From NCBI RefSeq assembly GCF_019331775.1, contig NZ_JAHBBD010000009.1:1-64000 (forward strand): 64,000 bases of DNA, read 5' to 3'. Numbering within the stretch: the stretch's first letter is position 1; every line of letters starts with the position of its first letter. Below the pieces are notes generated by a model, which worked only from the letters and a program-made list of their open reading frames with translations, was not told the origin of the DNA and ran no database searches. This DNA comes from Bifidobacterium phasiani. GTDB lineage: Bacteria; Actinomycetota; Actinomycetes; Actinomycetales; Bifidobacteriaceae. The translations under genes were made by a program, and so were the position numbers. Positions 35,313 to 43,371 of the stretch are shown here, one piece after another.

Positions 35313-35870
35313 ATGGCAACTACCCTGAGCACCACCCGCACGCTGCCGTCCGTCAGGACGCAGGCGCTCGCCACCGCCGCCGCGGTCGTCGGCGCGGTCG
35401 CGATCCCGCAGATCTTCCACGTCGTCGGCGCGGTCTCCGGCCTGGGCACCGGCCTGGGCGAGGCGTTCCTGCCGATGCACCTGCCGATCCTGCTCGTCGG
35501 CCTGCTGGCCGGCCCGTACGCCGGCGCGGTCGCCGGCGCGCTCGGCCCGCTGGCCAGCTTCGCGCTGTCCGGCATGCCGGGCGCCGCGATGGTGCCGTTC
35601 ATGGTGGTCGAGCTCGCCTCCTACGGCCTGTTCGCCGGCCTGCTGCGCGGCACCTCGATGCCGACGATCGGCAAGGTGCTGCTCGCCCAGATCGGCGGCC
35701 GCCTCGTGCGCGCCGTGGCGATCCTGGTCGGCGTCTACGCGTTCGGCAGCACCGTCGCGGTCGCCACGATCTGGACCAGCATCGCCGCCGGCCTGCCGGG
35801 CCTGATCCTGCAGTGGGGCCTGGTCCCGCTCATCATGTTCTGGGTGAACCACCGCTCCGCCAAGGAGTGA
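35313..35870 (+). CDS. ECF-transporter substrate-binding (S) component
   Basis: A 185-residue membrane protein with five to six hydrophobic segments. The layout is that of ECF S-components: the first helix ATAAAVVGAVAIPQIFHVVG, the GEAFLPMHLPILLVGLLAGPYAGAVAGALGPLASFALSGMPG core and FMVVELASYGLFAGLLR. The phrase LPMHLPILLVGLLAGP is shared by S-components for small ring compounds. It should depend on a shared EcfAAT energising module encoded elsewhere. The substrate cannot be read from sequence; the DUF362 and DUF1893 neighbours hint at a nucleobase-, pterin- or cofactor-like molecule. Confidence 0.8.
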   Translation: MATTLSTTRTLPSVRTQALATAAAVVGAVAIPQIFHVVGAVSGLGTGLGEAFLPMHLPILLVGLLAGPYAGAVAGALGPLASFALSGMPGAAMVPFMVVELASYGLFAGLLRGTSMPTIGKVLLAQIGGRLVRAVAILVGVYAFGSTVAVATIWTSIAAGLPGLILQWGLVPLIMFWVNHRSAKE

Positions 35871-36052
35871 GGGGCCGCCGGCCCGGGCGGTCGCGGCGCA
35901 CCCGGAAGGGTCGCGCCGGCCGGCCCGGGACCGGCGACGAATCCATGACGCCCCCGGCGGCGCCCGGTCGCGTGCCGTGCGGACCCGAAGCGAGGATCCG
36001 CACGGCGCGCCCGGCGGCGCCGGGGGCGTGCGTATCGACGAGGGGAGCAGCG

Positions 36053-36526
36053 ATGCGGATCGACGAGACGAACAAGGATTGGCTGAGCGCGCGGCGGGCG
36101 CTGCAGGCCGACGACACCCTGGGCTGCGTGGCCTGCAGGGGCGGCGAGACGCTGACCGGCACCGGCCGCGGCGTGCGCCCGCTGCTCGTCTGGCTGGCCG
36201 AGGGCCGGCGGCTGGACGGCTTCGCGGCGTCCGACCGCGTCATCGGCAAGGCGGCGGCGATGCTGTACGTCACGCTGGGCGCCACGGCCGTGCACGGCTG
36301 CGTGATGAGCGAGGCCGGGCTGGCGATGCTGCGCGACCACGGCGTCGCCGCCGCGTACGACGAGCTGGTGCCGATGATCCGCAACCGCGCGAGCACCGGC
36401 ATGTGCCCGATCGAGCAATCGGTGCAGGGGATCGACGACCCCGCCGAGGCCGAGGCGCCGATCCGCGCCGCGGTCGCCCGTCTGATGGCGGCGCGCCGGC
36501 CGGACGGCGCCGGCGACCCGGCGTAG
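36053..36526 (+). CDS. DUF1893 (TM1506-type) protein
   Basis: A 157-residue protein matching DUF1893: LGCVACRGGETLTGTGRGVRPLLVWL, DRVIGKAAAMLYVTLGA, VHGCVMSEAGLAMLRDHGV, YDELVPMIRNRASTGMCPIEQSV. The structure of Thermotoga TM1506 places this family in the cytidine-deaminase-like fold, but the canonical H/C-A-E and PCxxC zinc motifs are not seen, so deaminase activity is not implied. GGGGAG precedes the ATG. It is separated by 182 bp of GC-rich sequence from the S-component gene and lies on the same strand. Confidence 0.8.
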   Translation: MRIDETNKDWLSARRALQADDTLGCVACRGGETLTGTGRGVRPLLVWLAEGRRLDGFAASDRVIGKAAAMLYVTLGATAVHGCVMSEAGLAMLRDHGVAAAYDELVPMIRNRASTGMCPIEQSVQGIDDPAEAEAPIRAAVARLMAARRPDGAGDPA

Positions 36527-36574
36527 GGCGGCCGGGCGCGGGGCGGGTCGCGGGTGCCGGGAGGCGATCCGACG

Positions 36575-36715
36575 CCGAATCGCGCCGCAGCCGGCGGACC
36601 GCGTCGCAGCCGACGGAATCGCGCCGCAACCGCCGGGGCCTGCCGAATCCGGCGGGGCTGCGTCGCAGCGGTGTCGAAGCCGGCGCGGCCGCATCGCAAC
36701 TGCCGGAACCGCGCC
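36575..36715. repeat. Degenerate 19-20 bp tandem repeats
   Basis: Units resembling CCGAATCGCGCCGCAGCCGG: three well-conserved adjacent units (36575-36633), then about four eroded ones to 36715. They lie upstream of the rplS promoter and are not in a supported gene. Confidence 0.7.
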
Positions 36716-36762
36716 GGTCCCGCTGCGGCCGTGCCCGGCCTCGTGGTGTCCTGCCGCGCCGG

Positions 36763-36768
36763 TAGACT
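36763..36768 (+). promoter_or_regulatory. Candidate -10 box (TAGACT) of rplS
   Basis: TAGACT in GGTAGACTAG is the best -10 match upstream of rplS and would give a leader of about 205 nt. No good -35 hexamer is visible 17 bp upstream. Confidence 0.45.
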
Positions 36769-36982
36769 AGTGCGTTGCTGTGTCGGGAGACGGGTTGCCG
36801 CATAGACCCACCTCCCCAACGGGTCCAGCCGGACGGTGCGCGCACCGCGATTCCGGCGGATCGGCAGGCTTCCCGAGGGCAGACCCGCGGGAATCGAGGA
36901 CTGGGCGGCCGCGCAGGCAGGAGCCACGCGGCGGCGGCCCCGAACCGAGGCGCTGATATGCGGCGGCGTTGGAGGAACAATC

Positions 36983-37360
36983 ATGGTGAATGCTATCGAG
37001 GCATTTGACGCCAAGCATGTCAAGCCGGCCGAGGAGATCCCGGACTTCCGCCCCGGCGACACCGTCGAGGTCAACGTCAAGATCAAGGAAGGCAACAACT
37101 CCCGTATCCAGGCGTTCACCGGCGTGGTGATCGCCCGCCACGGCGCCGGCGTGCGCGAGACCTTCGTGGTGCGCAAGATCAGCTTCGGCACCGGTGTCGA
37201 GCGCCGCTTCCCGCTGCACTCCCCGTCGATCGACTCGATCAAGCTGGTGCGCAAGGGCCGTGTGCGCCGCGCGAAGCTGTACTACCTGCGCGCCCTGCGC
37301 GGCAAGGCCGCTCGCATCGTCGAGCGTCGCGACAACAGCGCGAAGGCCAAGAAGGCCTGA
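36983..37360 (+). CDS. rplS: 50S ribosomal protein L19
   Basis: A 125-residue L19 at the 30S-50S interface: [89 protein letters not shown] precedes the ATG by 7 nt. Commonly rplS sits near trmD; here it is followed by lepB and rnhB, another frequent arrangement. Confidence 0.97.
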   Translation: MVNAIEAFDAKHVKPAEEIPDFRPGDTVEVNVKIKEGNNSRIQAFTGVVIARHGAGVRETFVVRKISFGTGVERRFPLHSPSIDSIKLVRKGRVRRAKLYYLRALRGKAARIVERRDNSAKAKKA

Positions 37361-37392
37361 GCCATCGCCGTGCGCGCATGAAGCGTGGACAT

Positions 37393-37421
37393 GACCCGTC
37401 AGGCGTGACGTCTGGCGGGTC
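37393..37421 (+). terminator. Hairpin between rplS and lepB
   Basis: GACCCGTCAG (37393-37402) pairs with CTGGCGGGTC (37412-37421) with one mismatch and a 9-nt loop. It is followed at 37441 by TATGAT, a -10 candidate for lepB. Confidence 0.55.
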
Positions 37422-37440
37422 GTCGCATATGCGCGGCCGG

Positions 37441-37446
37441 TATGAT
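37441..37446 (+). promoter_or_regulatory. Candidate -10 box (TATGAT) of lepB
   Basis: TATGAT lies 39 bp before the lepB start and just downstream of the rplS hairpin. No consensus -35 is visible. Confidence 0.45.
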
Positions 37447-37485
37447 GGAGCGGACGGCCCCGGCCGCCGCCGTCGAAGGAGGGAC

Positions 37486-38223
37486 ATGCAGGAGCAGACG
37501 CCATACCCGGACGATGAACAGGACCGCCACACCATCGCCGTGGCCGGTCACGGCGTGGACCCGTCCCCCGGACCCCGGCACAAAAGCGCCGCCGAGCCGA
37601 AGCGCGGGCTCGGCGTCCGCGACACGCTGATCTGGTGCGGCATCCCGGTCGTCATCGTGCTGCTGCTGCGCATCTTCATCTTCGGCTTCTACTCGATCCC
37701 CTCCGGTTCGATGCAGAACACCATCGAGCCCGGCGACCGCGTCATCACCCAGCAGCTCGCCCCGCGGGTCTTCGACCTGCAACGCGGCGACATCATCGTG
37801 TTCAAGGACCCGGCCGACTGGCTGCAGTCCGAGCGCAGCGGCGTGCTCGGCGACGACTACCTGATCAAGCGCCTCATCGGCCTGCCCGGCGACGTGGTCG
37901 AATGCGCCGGCGCCGGCAGCCCGGTGCTGATCAACGGCGTCGCCATCGACGAAAGCTCCTACATCCGCCCCGGCGTCGACCCGAGCAGCTTCGCGTTCCG
38001 CGTCGAGGTGACCGAGGGGCACGTCTTCGTCATGGGCGACAACCGCGCCAGCTCCGCCGACTCGCGCTACCACCAGGACGACGGCGCGAACGGGCTGGTG
38101 CCGATCAGCGACGTCGTGGGCGTGGCGCTGGTCACGTACTGGCCGCTCAACCGCATCGGTCTGCTGGACGCGCACCACGAGGCGTTCGCCGACGTGCCCG
38201 ACGGCACGGCGACCGGGCGGTGA
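37486..38223 (+). CDS. lepB: Signal peptidase I
   Basis: Membrane-bound serine protease removing signal peptides from Sec-exported proteins, such as the surface protein at 2379. The 245-residue protein has a cytoplasmic N terminus, one transmembrane segment (about 48-69) and the catalytic dyad Ser75 (SIPSGSMQNTI) and Lys128 (DDYLIKRLIGLPGD). The conserved box HVFVMGDNRASSADSR follows. GAAGGAGGG precedes the ATG. Confidence 0.96.
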   Translation: MQEQTPYPDDEQDRHTIAVAGHGVDPSPGPRHKSAAEPKRGLGVRDTLIWCGIPVVIVLLLRIFIFGFYSIPSGSMQNTIEPGDRVITQQLAPRVFDLQRGDIIVFKDPADWLQSERSGVLGDDYLIKRLIGLPGDVVECAGAGSPVLINGVAIDESSYIRPGVDPSSFAFRVEVTEGHVFVMGDNRASSADSRYHQDDGANGLVPISDVVGVALVTYWPLNRIGLLDAHHEAFADVPDGTATGR

Positions 38224-38272
38224 CGCACGATTCGGATTCGCGGCGGCGGAAGCGGCAACGGAAGGAGGCAGC

Positions 38273-38995
38273 ATGACCGTGATCCACGAGACGCCCACGC
38301 TGGACGTCGAACGCACGCTCGCCGAGCGCGGCTACGACCTGATCGTCGGCTTCGACGAGGTCGGCCGCGGCGCGCTCGCCGGCCCCGTGATGGTCGGCGC
38401 GGCGGCCATCCGCGCGGCGGACCTGCCGGAGCTGCAGGTGCCCGAGGGCGTGGCCGACTCGAAGACGCTCACCGAACGCCGCCGCGAGGCGTTGGCCGGA
38501 CCACTGCGCGACTGGTGCGCGGCCAGCGCGGTCGGGCAGGCCAGCAACACCGAGATCGACGAATGGGGCATCTCCTACGCGCTGGGCGTCGCCGCGCTGC
38601 GGGCGCTCACCGACGTGGAGCGCCGGCTCGGCATCGACGGGTCGCCGGCCCCGGCCGACGGCGGCGCGCGACCGCCGCGCGTCGGCGCGATCCTCGACGG
38701 CCCCAGCGACTACATCACCAAGGCGCTCAACACCTTCGACGCGCCGAGCGTGCCGGTCCCCGCGCACGTGGTCACCAAGGTCAAGGGCGACCGCCACTGC
38801 GCCACCGTCGCGGCCGCCGCCGTCATCGCCAAGGTCACCCGCGACCATCTCATGGCCGACCTGGCCCGGAGCGACGACCGCTATGCGCCCTACGAATGGG
38901 AGCGCAACAAGGGATACGGCTCCGAGGCCCACCGCAGGGCGATCGCCGAGCATGGCCCGACCCCCCTGCACCGCATCAGCTGGCACCTGGCCTGA
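38273..38995 (+). CDS. rnhB: Ribonuclease HII
   Basis: Removes ribonucleotides from DNA and RNA primers. The 240-residue protein has the metal-binding set Asp28-Glu29 (VGFDEVGRGALAGP), Asp142 (GAILDGPSDYI) and Asp191 (KVTRDHLM), plus ADSKTLTERRR and EWERNKGYGSEAHR. AAGGAGG precedes the ATG. It lies 49 bp after lepB and is probably co-transcribed. The 3' side has no good T-run terminator until the perfect hairpin at 39117. Confidence 0.96.
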   Translation: MTVIHETPTLDVERTLAERGYDLIVGFDEVGRGALAGPVMVGAAAIRAADLPELQVPEGVADSKTLTERRREALAGPLRDWCAASAVGQASNTEIDEWGISYALGVAALRALTDVERRLGIDGSPAPADGGARPPRVGAILDGPSDYITKALNTFDAPSVPVPAHVVTKVKGDRHCATVAAAAVIAKVTRDHLMADLARSDDRYAPYEWERNKGYGSEAHRRAIAEHGPTPLHRISWHLA

Positions 38996-39116
38996 CCGCC
39001 CGCTTCGCTTCGCCTCGCGCCGCGCCGGGCCGGGCAGGGCCCGGGCCTAGCCTTCCGCCGCCCGCCCGTCGCGCTCCGCCTCGCAGGGCCAGGTCCCGTC
39101 GTCCGCCTTCTACCCA

Positions 39117-39190
39117 GCGCACAATGTGCAATTCTTCACGCTGAGAGCCGGATAATTCCCTCTCAGCGTGAAGAATTGCACATTGTGCGC
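39117..39190. repeat. Perfect 31-bp inverted repeat with GCGCACAATGTGC ends
   Basis: The left arm 39117-39147 and right arm 39160-39190 are exact reverse complements, with a 12-nt spacer (CCGGATAATTCC). The outer 13 bp of each arm are the GCGCACAATGTGC element also found at 17617 and 42066. As RNA it would be a long, fully paired hairpin. Confidence 0.95.
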
Positions 39191-39212
39191 ATGGGGCCGC
39201 CTGCCGCGGCTT

Positions 39213-39405
39213 TCCGGAGGGCATGGGCATCGGCCTCCAGCCTTTCTGATCCGGATGGCATGGGCATCGGCCTGCGGCTTCTCGGATCCGGATTGCATGA
39301 ATGCGGCCCGCCTGCGGCCGCCCGGATCCGGGTCGCATGGCGCCGGCCCCGCGATTCCGGGCCGGACCTGGGTCGCATGGCGCCGGCCCGCAATCCCGGG
39401 CCTGG
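39213..39405. repeat. Five imperfect 37-40 bp tandem repeats
   Basis: Units beginning near 39213, 39251, 39288, 39328 and 39368 share CCGGATGGCATGGGCATCGG-like cores. The last two are most alike (GGTCGCATGGCGCCGGCCC). No gene overlaps them. Confidence 0.8.
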
Positions 39406-39515
39406 ACGGCCCGCCCGCGGCTCCGGGCCCCGCCGTAATCCTCAGGGATGACGCCCCGGCCGCCCGGCCCGGACAATCATTCCCCTGCCCGATGGGTGCC
39501 GCCGCCGCGCGGACG

Positions 39516-39521
39516 TAGCCT
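39516..39521 (+). promoter_or_regulatory. Candidate -10 box (TAGCCT) of the ABC exporter operon
   Basis: TAGCCT ends six bases before the ATG at 39528, indicating a leaderless mRNA; CAAGG in between gives only a very close ribosome site. Confidence 0.4.
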
Positions 39522-39527
39522 CAAGGC

Positions 39528-40604
39528 ATGAGCACAGCACCACAGTTCACGAACCCCGCGCCGTCCGACGGCGCACGATACGCATCCCGGCCCCAGGCCG
39601 TGCTCGCCGCGGAGGGACTGGTCATGGACTACTCCGCCGACGTCGCGCGCGCCGCGGCCGACCACGGCACCGCGGGCGTCGGCCCGGCCACCGGCATGCA
39701 CACCCTCGCGCTCAACCAGGTGAGCCTCACGCTCGGCGAGGGCGAGACGGTCGCCGTGATGGGCCCCTCCGGCTCCGGCAAGTCCACGCTGCTGCACGCC
39801 CTGGCCGGCATCATCCGTCCGACCTCCGGCAGCGTGAGCTTCCGCGGCGCGGACCTGACCGCGATGCCCGACGCCGAGCGCACCAAGCTGCGCCGCGGCG
39901 CCTTCGGCTTCGTGTTCCAGTCCGGCCAGCTGCTGCCCGAGCTGCCCGCGGTCGAGAACATCGCCCTGCCGATGATGCTGGGCGGCGTCGGCTACCGCCA
40001 GGCCACCGACGCGGCGGTCCTGTGGCTGGAACGGCTCGGCCTGCGCGCGCTCGCCACGCACCGCCCGGGCGAGATGAGCGGCGGCCAGATGCAGCGCGTC
40101 GCCATCGCCCGCGCGCTGTGCGTGCAGCCGGCGGTCGTGTTCGCCGACGAGCCGACCGGCGCGCTCGACCAGGCCACCGGCCGCGAGGTGATGGGCATCC
40201 TGATGGACGCGAGCCGGGCCAACGGGGCCGCCGTCGTCGTGGTCACGCACGATCCGAACGTCGCCGCGTTCTGCGACCGGACCGTGTACATGCAGGACGG
40301 CCGTCTGTTCGACTCCCCGCAGCAGGCGGCGTTCGGACAGCCGTACCCGGCGGCGCAGGCAGGCGCGCGGCAGGGCGGCGCACCGTACCGGCCCGCGTAT
40401 CAGCCCGCGTACCCGGGCGCCGCGCAGCCGGGCCAGCCGGTCGCCGCCGCGCCGGCCGGGGCATGGCCGCAACCGCAGGCCGGCCCGCTGGCCGCGCCCG
40501 CATCGGCGGCCCCGACGCCGCAGGACGAGCGCATCGTCTCCGCGCCGACCTGGCGGGCCGGCGCCGCGCGCCCCGCCGATTCGGGAAGCGAGGCGGCACG
40601 ATGA
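39528..40604 (+). CDS. ABC transporter ATP-binding protein (MacB/LolD type)
   Basis: A 358-residue ATPase of the MacB/LolD/FtsE group. Walker A is MGPSGSGKSTLLHALAG, the Q loop FVFQSGQLLPELPAVENIALP is characteristic of the group, the signature is MSGGQMQRVAIARAL, Walker B VVFADEPTGALDQATG and the H loop VVTHDPNVAAF. Residues 265-358 are a Pro/Ala/Gln-rich tail (YRPAYQPAYPGAAQPGQP) not needed for catalysis. The stop overlaps the permease start (ATGA). Such pairs export peptides or act on cell-envelope complexes. Confidence 0.92.
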   Translation: MSTAPQFTNPAPSDGARYASRPQAVLAAEGLVMDYSADVARAAADHGTAGVGPATGMHTLALNQVSLTLGEGETVAVMGPSGSGKSTLLHALAGIIRPTSGSVSFRGADLTAMPDAERTKLRRGAFGFVFQSGQLLPELPAVENIALPMMLGGVGYRQATDAAVLWLERLGLRALATHRPGEMSGGQMQRVAIARALCVQPAVVFADEPTGALDQATGREVMGILMDASRANGAAVVVVTHDPNVAAFCDRTVYMQDGRLFDSPQQAAFGQPYPAAQAGARQGGAPYRPAYQPAYPGAAQPGQPVAAAPAGAWPQPQAGPLAAPASAAPTPQDERIVSAPTWRAGAARPADSGSEAAR

Positions 40605-42061
40605 GCACCTTCGCGCTGTGGCGCCTGTTCCACCGCCCGGGCCGGCGCGATGCCACGTCGCACACCTCGGTCCTGGCCGTCATCGCCTTCGCCGCGGCGA
40701 CCGCGATCTTCCTCACCGTGCTCGGCGGCGTCCACGGCTTCGTCTGGCGCGCCTCGCCCGACCACACGGTGCCCTGCCTGTTCGACTCCGGCGCCTGCGC
40801 GCCCGGCACCTACGAGCGGTTCTCGCGGCTGCTCGCCGAGGACGGGGCGACGCAGATGGCCAGCACCTACGTGCTGCTTGCGGCGTTCGCCTGCATCCTG
40901 CTGGTCGTGCCGTTCGCGGCGCTCGCCGGCTCCGCCGCGCGCCTGGCCGCGTCCCGGCGCGACGCCCGGCTGGCCGCGCTGCGTCTGGCCGGCGCGACGA
41001 CCGGGCAGGTCGTCCGGCTGACCGCGCTGGATGCGGCCGGCCAGGCGCTGGTCGGCGCGTTGGTCGGCATCGTCGGCTACTTCGCGCTGATGCCGCTGAT
41101 CATGCTGCTGAACTTCCAGAACCAGCGCTTCACCTTCGAGCAGCTGTGGGTCGGGCCGCTGGCGCTGGTCGCGGTCGTGGCCGGGGTGACGGTGCTGGCG
41201 CTGGTCTCGGCGCTGGTGACGCTGCGCCGCGTGGCGGTCACCCCGCTCGGCGTGACCTCGCGGGCCGCCCAGCCGCTGCCGGCCGCATGGCGCGTGCTGA
41301 TCTTCGTGGTCGTCGTGGCCGCGGCGTACCTGCTGTTCTCCAACCCGACCGTGCTCGTGGAGTTCGGCGACGGCGTGGTCTACGCGGTGATCTTCGGGTT
41401 CTTCTTCCTGGTGTTCGCCGTGGTGAACCTGGTCGGCTCGTGGGTGGTCGCGGCGCGGGCGCGCGCCAAGGCGCGCCACCCGAAGGACGCGGCCACGATG
41501 ATCGCGATGCGCCGCATCCTCGACAACCCCAAGCGCGCCTGGCGCAACGTCTCGGGCATCGCGCTCGCCGTGTTCATCGCGGGCATCACCTCGATCTGCG
41601 GCTACCTGTCGAGCGCGGTGTGGACCTCCGGCGGCGAGGCGCCGCCCGCGACCGACCCGAGCGTGACGATGATGCGCGACATCGGCACCGGCGGACTGCT
41701 CACGCTCGCCTTCGCCGCCGTGCTCGCCGCGGTCAGCTGCGGGGTGATGCAGGCCGGCTCCGTGTACGACCAGGCCGCCGAGTACCGGATGCTGGTGCTC
41801 GAGGGCACGGACGTGGCGACGCTGAACCGCGCGCGGTTCATCGAGGTGCTCACGCCGCTGACCATCGTCGTGATCGTCGCCGGCGGCTGCTCGATGCTGC
41901 TGATGTTCCCGCTGTTCGCCGCGTCGATGACCCAGCCCGCCACGATCCTGAGCTTCCTGGGCGGCATCGCGCTGTGCTTCGCGCTGGTGTCGGTCGGCGC
42001 GTTCGCCTCGAACCGGGTCGCGGCCGGGCTGAACCTGATGGACTACCGCGCCGACGACTGA
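40601..42061 (+). CDS. FtsX-like ABC transporter permease
   Basis: A 486-residue permease partner of the preceding ATPase. About eight hydrophobic segments are seen, two blocks of which look like FtsX/MacB-type halves: SARLAASRRDARLAALRLAGATTGQVVRLTALDAAGQAL (coupling helix after TM2-3) and a related MRRILDNPKRAWRNVSGIALAVFIAGITS. A short extracellular loop near residue 50 has two Cys (PCLFDSGACAPGTYERF). No large periplasmic-type domain is present, so the permease differs from MacB and resembles bacteriocin or peptide-resistance permeases of Gram-positives. The substrate is unknown. Confidence 0.88.
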   Translation: MSTFALWRLFHRPGRRDATSHTSVLAVIAFAAATAIFLTVLGGVHGFVWRASPDHTVPCLFDSGACAPGTYERFSRLLAEDGATQMASTYVLLAAFACILLVVPFAALAGSAARLAASRRDARLAALRLAGATTGQVVRLTALDAAGQALVGALVGIVGYFALMPLIMLLNFQNQRFTFEQLWVGPLALVAVVAGVTVLALVSALVTLRRVAVTPLGVTSRAAQPLPAAWRVLIFVVVVAAAYLLFSNPTVLVEFGDGVVYAVIFGFFFLVFAVVNLVGSWVVAARARAKARHPKDAATMIAMRRILDNPKRAWRNVSGIALAVFIAGITSICGYLSSAVWTSGGEAPPATDPSVTMMRDIGTGGLLTLAFAAVLAAVSCGVMQAGSVYDQAAEYRMLVLEGTDVATLNRARFIEVLTPLTIVVIVAGGCSMLLMFPLFAASMTQPATILSFLGGIALCFALVSVGAFASNRVAAGLNLMDYRADD

Positions 42062-42065
42062 CACC

Positions 42066-42148
42066 GCGCACAATGTGCATGTGGGGGAGGGGCTGAAATC
42101 CTTGATTTACCGTCATTCGGCCGCCCAAACGACACGCACATTGTGCGT
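42066..42148. repeat. 83-bp segment bounded by inverted GCGCACAATGTGC ends
   Basis: Left end GCGCACAATGTGC (42066-42078), right end GCACATTGTGCGT (42136-42148). It fills the gap between the convergent permease and AEC transporter genes, beginning 5 bp after the permease stop codon. Confidence 0.7.
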
Positions 42149-42192
42149 TGGGTAGCCGGCGGCGGGGCGCCCGGACGCCGGCGGGGGCGGAA

Positions 42193-43137
42193 TCAGCCCA
42201 GCAGCACGGCGACCAGCGCGATGACGATCGGGCTGGTCAGCGTGCTCAGCAGGATGCCGTCGCGCGCGAAGGTGAGCCCCACGTTGTACCGTGCCGCGTA
42301 GTTGTACACGTTCTGGCCGGTCGGCAGCGCCGCGAGCACCACGCAGGCGTACAGCGTCGGCCCGCGGAACCCCATCAGGAAGTAGGCCAGCAGGAACGCG
42401 ACCAGCGGCATCACGATGTTCTTGAGCACCGTCACCGTGATGGTCGCGTTCCGGTCGGTGCGGCTCTGCATCGGCCTGGCGCCGTGCAGGGACATGCCGA
42501 AGGCCATCAGGATCATCGGCACGGCGGCGTCGCCGATCATGTCGATCGGGTCGAACAGGAAGTCGGGGACGATGAACCGGCCGACCCGGTCGGAGACGGC
42601 CGCGACGACGATGCCCAGCACCGAGGCGATCAGCATCGGCTGGTGCAGCGGCTGCCTGGCGATCTCCCTGGCCGAGGCCTCGCCCTTGGTGGCCACGTCG
42701 AGCACGGTCAGCCCGACCGGCGTGAACAGCGCCTGCTGCATCACCAGGATCGGCGCGACCAGCGCCGGGTTGCCCAGGATGTAGGTGGCGATGGGCAGGC
42801 CGATGTTGTTGGAGTTCAGGTACAGGGAGTTCAGCGCGCCGATCGTCGCGTCGGCCGCGCCCATGTGGAAGAACAGGCGGTTGAGGACCAGGAAGATCGC
42901 GCCGACCGCCATCGCCGACAGGAACGCCACGACGATCGACGAGTGGAAGATGTCGAAGATCGGCTCCTTGGACAGGATGGCGAACATCAGGCACGGGCTG
43001 CACACGAAGAAGCTGAATCGGTTGAGCACCATCTGCGCCGAGGACCCGCCGATGCGCATGCGCGCGGCGACGTAGCCCGCAAGAATCACGATGCCGATCA
43101 CGCAGAAGCCCTGCATCGCGCTCAACAAACCCGCCAT
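42193..43137 (-). CDS. AEC-family transporter (second copy)
   Basis: A 314-residue inner-membrane protein with about ten hydrophobic segments: GFCVIGIVILAGYVAARMRIGG first, then LNSLYLNSNNIGLPIATYILG (the family N-x-x-x-I-G-x-P motif) and, in the second half, VLKNIVMPLVAFLLAYFLMG and LAALPTGQNVYNYAARYNVG. Related to, but clearly distinct from, the protein at 29064-30062. Substrate unknown; organic anions are typical. AAAGGACGGAT precedes the ATG. Confidence 0.87.
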   Translation of the reverse strand: MAGLLSAMQGFCVIGIVILAGYVAARMRIGGSSAQMVLNRFSFFVCSPCLMFAILSKEPIFDIFHSSIVVAFLSAMAVGAIFLVLNRLFFHMGAADATIGALNSLYLNSNNIGLPIATYILGNPALVAPILVMQQALFTPVGLTVLDVATKGEASAREIARQPLHQPMLIASVLGIVVAAVSDRVGRFIVPDFLFDPIDMIGDAAVPMILMAFGMSLHGARPMQSRTDRNATITVTVLKNIVMPLVAFLLAYFLMGFRGPTLYACVVLAALPTGQNVYNYAARYNVGLTFARDGILLSTLTSPIVIALVAVLLG

Positions 43138-43371
43138 ATCCGTCCTTTCCTCCATGCCCAGTGTGCCAACAAGCCCGCGCGCCGGCGCCCCGCGTCTCAC
43201 CAGTCAGGAACGCGCGCCGAACTCGGGCGGTTGTCGCCTTTCCTTTCGGCGCTCCGCATCGGCGATGCGACGATCGCCGTCCCGCAATCGGCCTCTCCCC
43301 GCAATCGGCGCTCCGGCGCTCCAAATGCGCCGCCGTCCGGGACCGAGCCGGCGCCGATACCGCCGGCATCT

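Larger units (their letters stand above)
36527..36982. other. Repeat-bearing region upstream of rplS
   Basis: 456 bp without a gene. It holds the imperfect tandem repeats at 36575-36715, a -10 candidate at 36763, and a leader of roughly 200 nt before rplS. The leader contains possible pairings (for example ACGGGTT near 36789 with AACGGGT near 36818) but no leader motif I recognise. Confidence 0.6.
38996..39527. other. Repeat-filled intergenic region downstream of rnhB
   Basis: 532 bp without a gene. It contains the perfect 31-bp inverted repeat (39117-39190), five 37-40 bp tandem units (39213-39405) and the -10 box of the ABC transporter gene at 39516. Confidence 0.8.

Noticed and set aside
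39117-39190. A CRISPR array or part of one, because of the palindromes
   Set aside because: The palindromes are inverted, not regularly spaced direct repeats, and no cas gene is in the window.
40243-42073. Long Arg/His/Gln-rich open frames antisense to the ABC permease gene
   Set aside because: They have no recognisable domain and disappear into composition effects; the plus-strand permease has coherent membrane segments and ATGA coupling to its ATPase.
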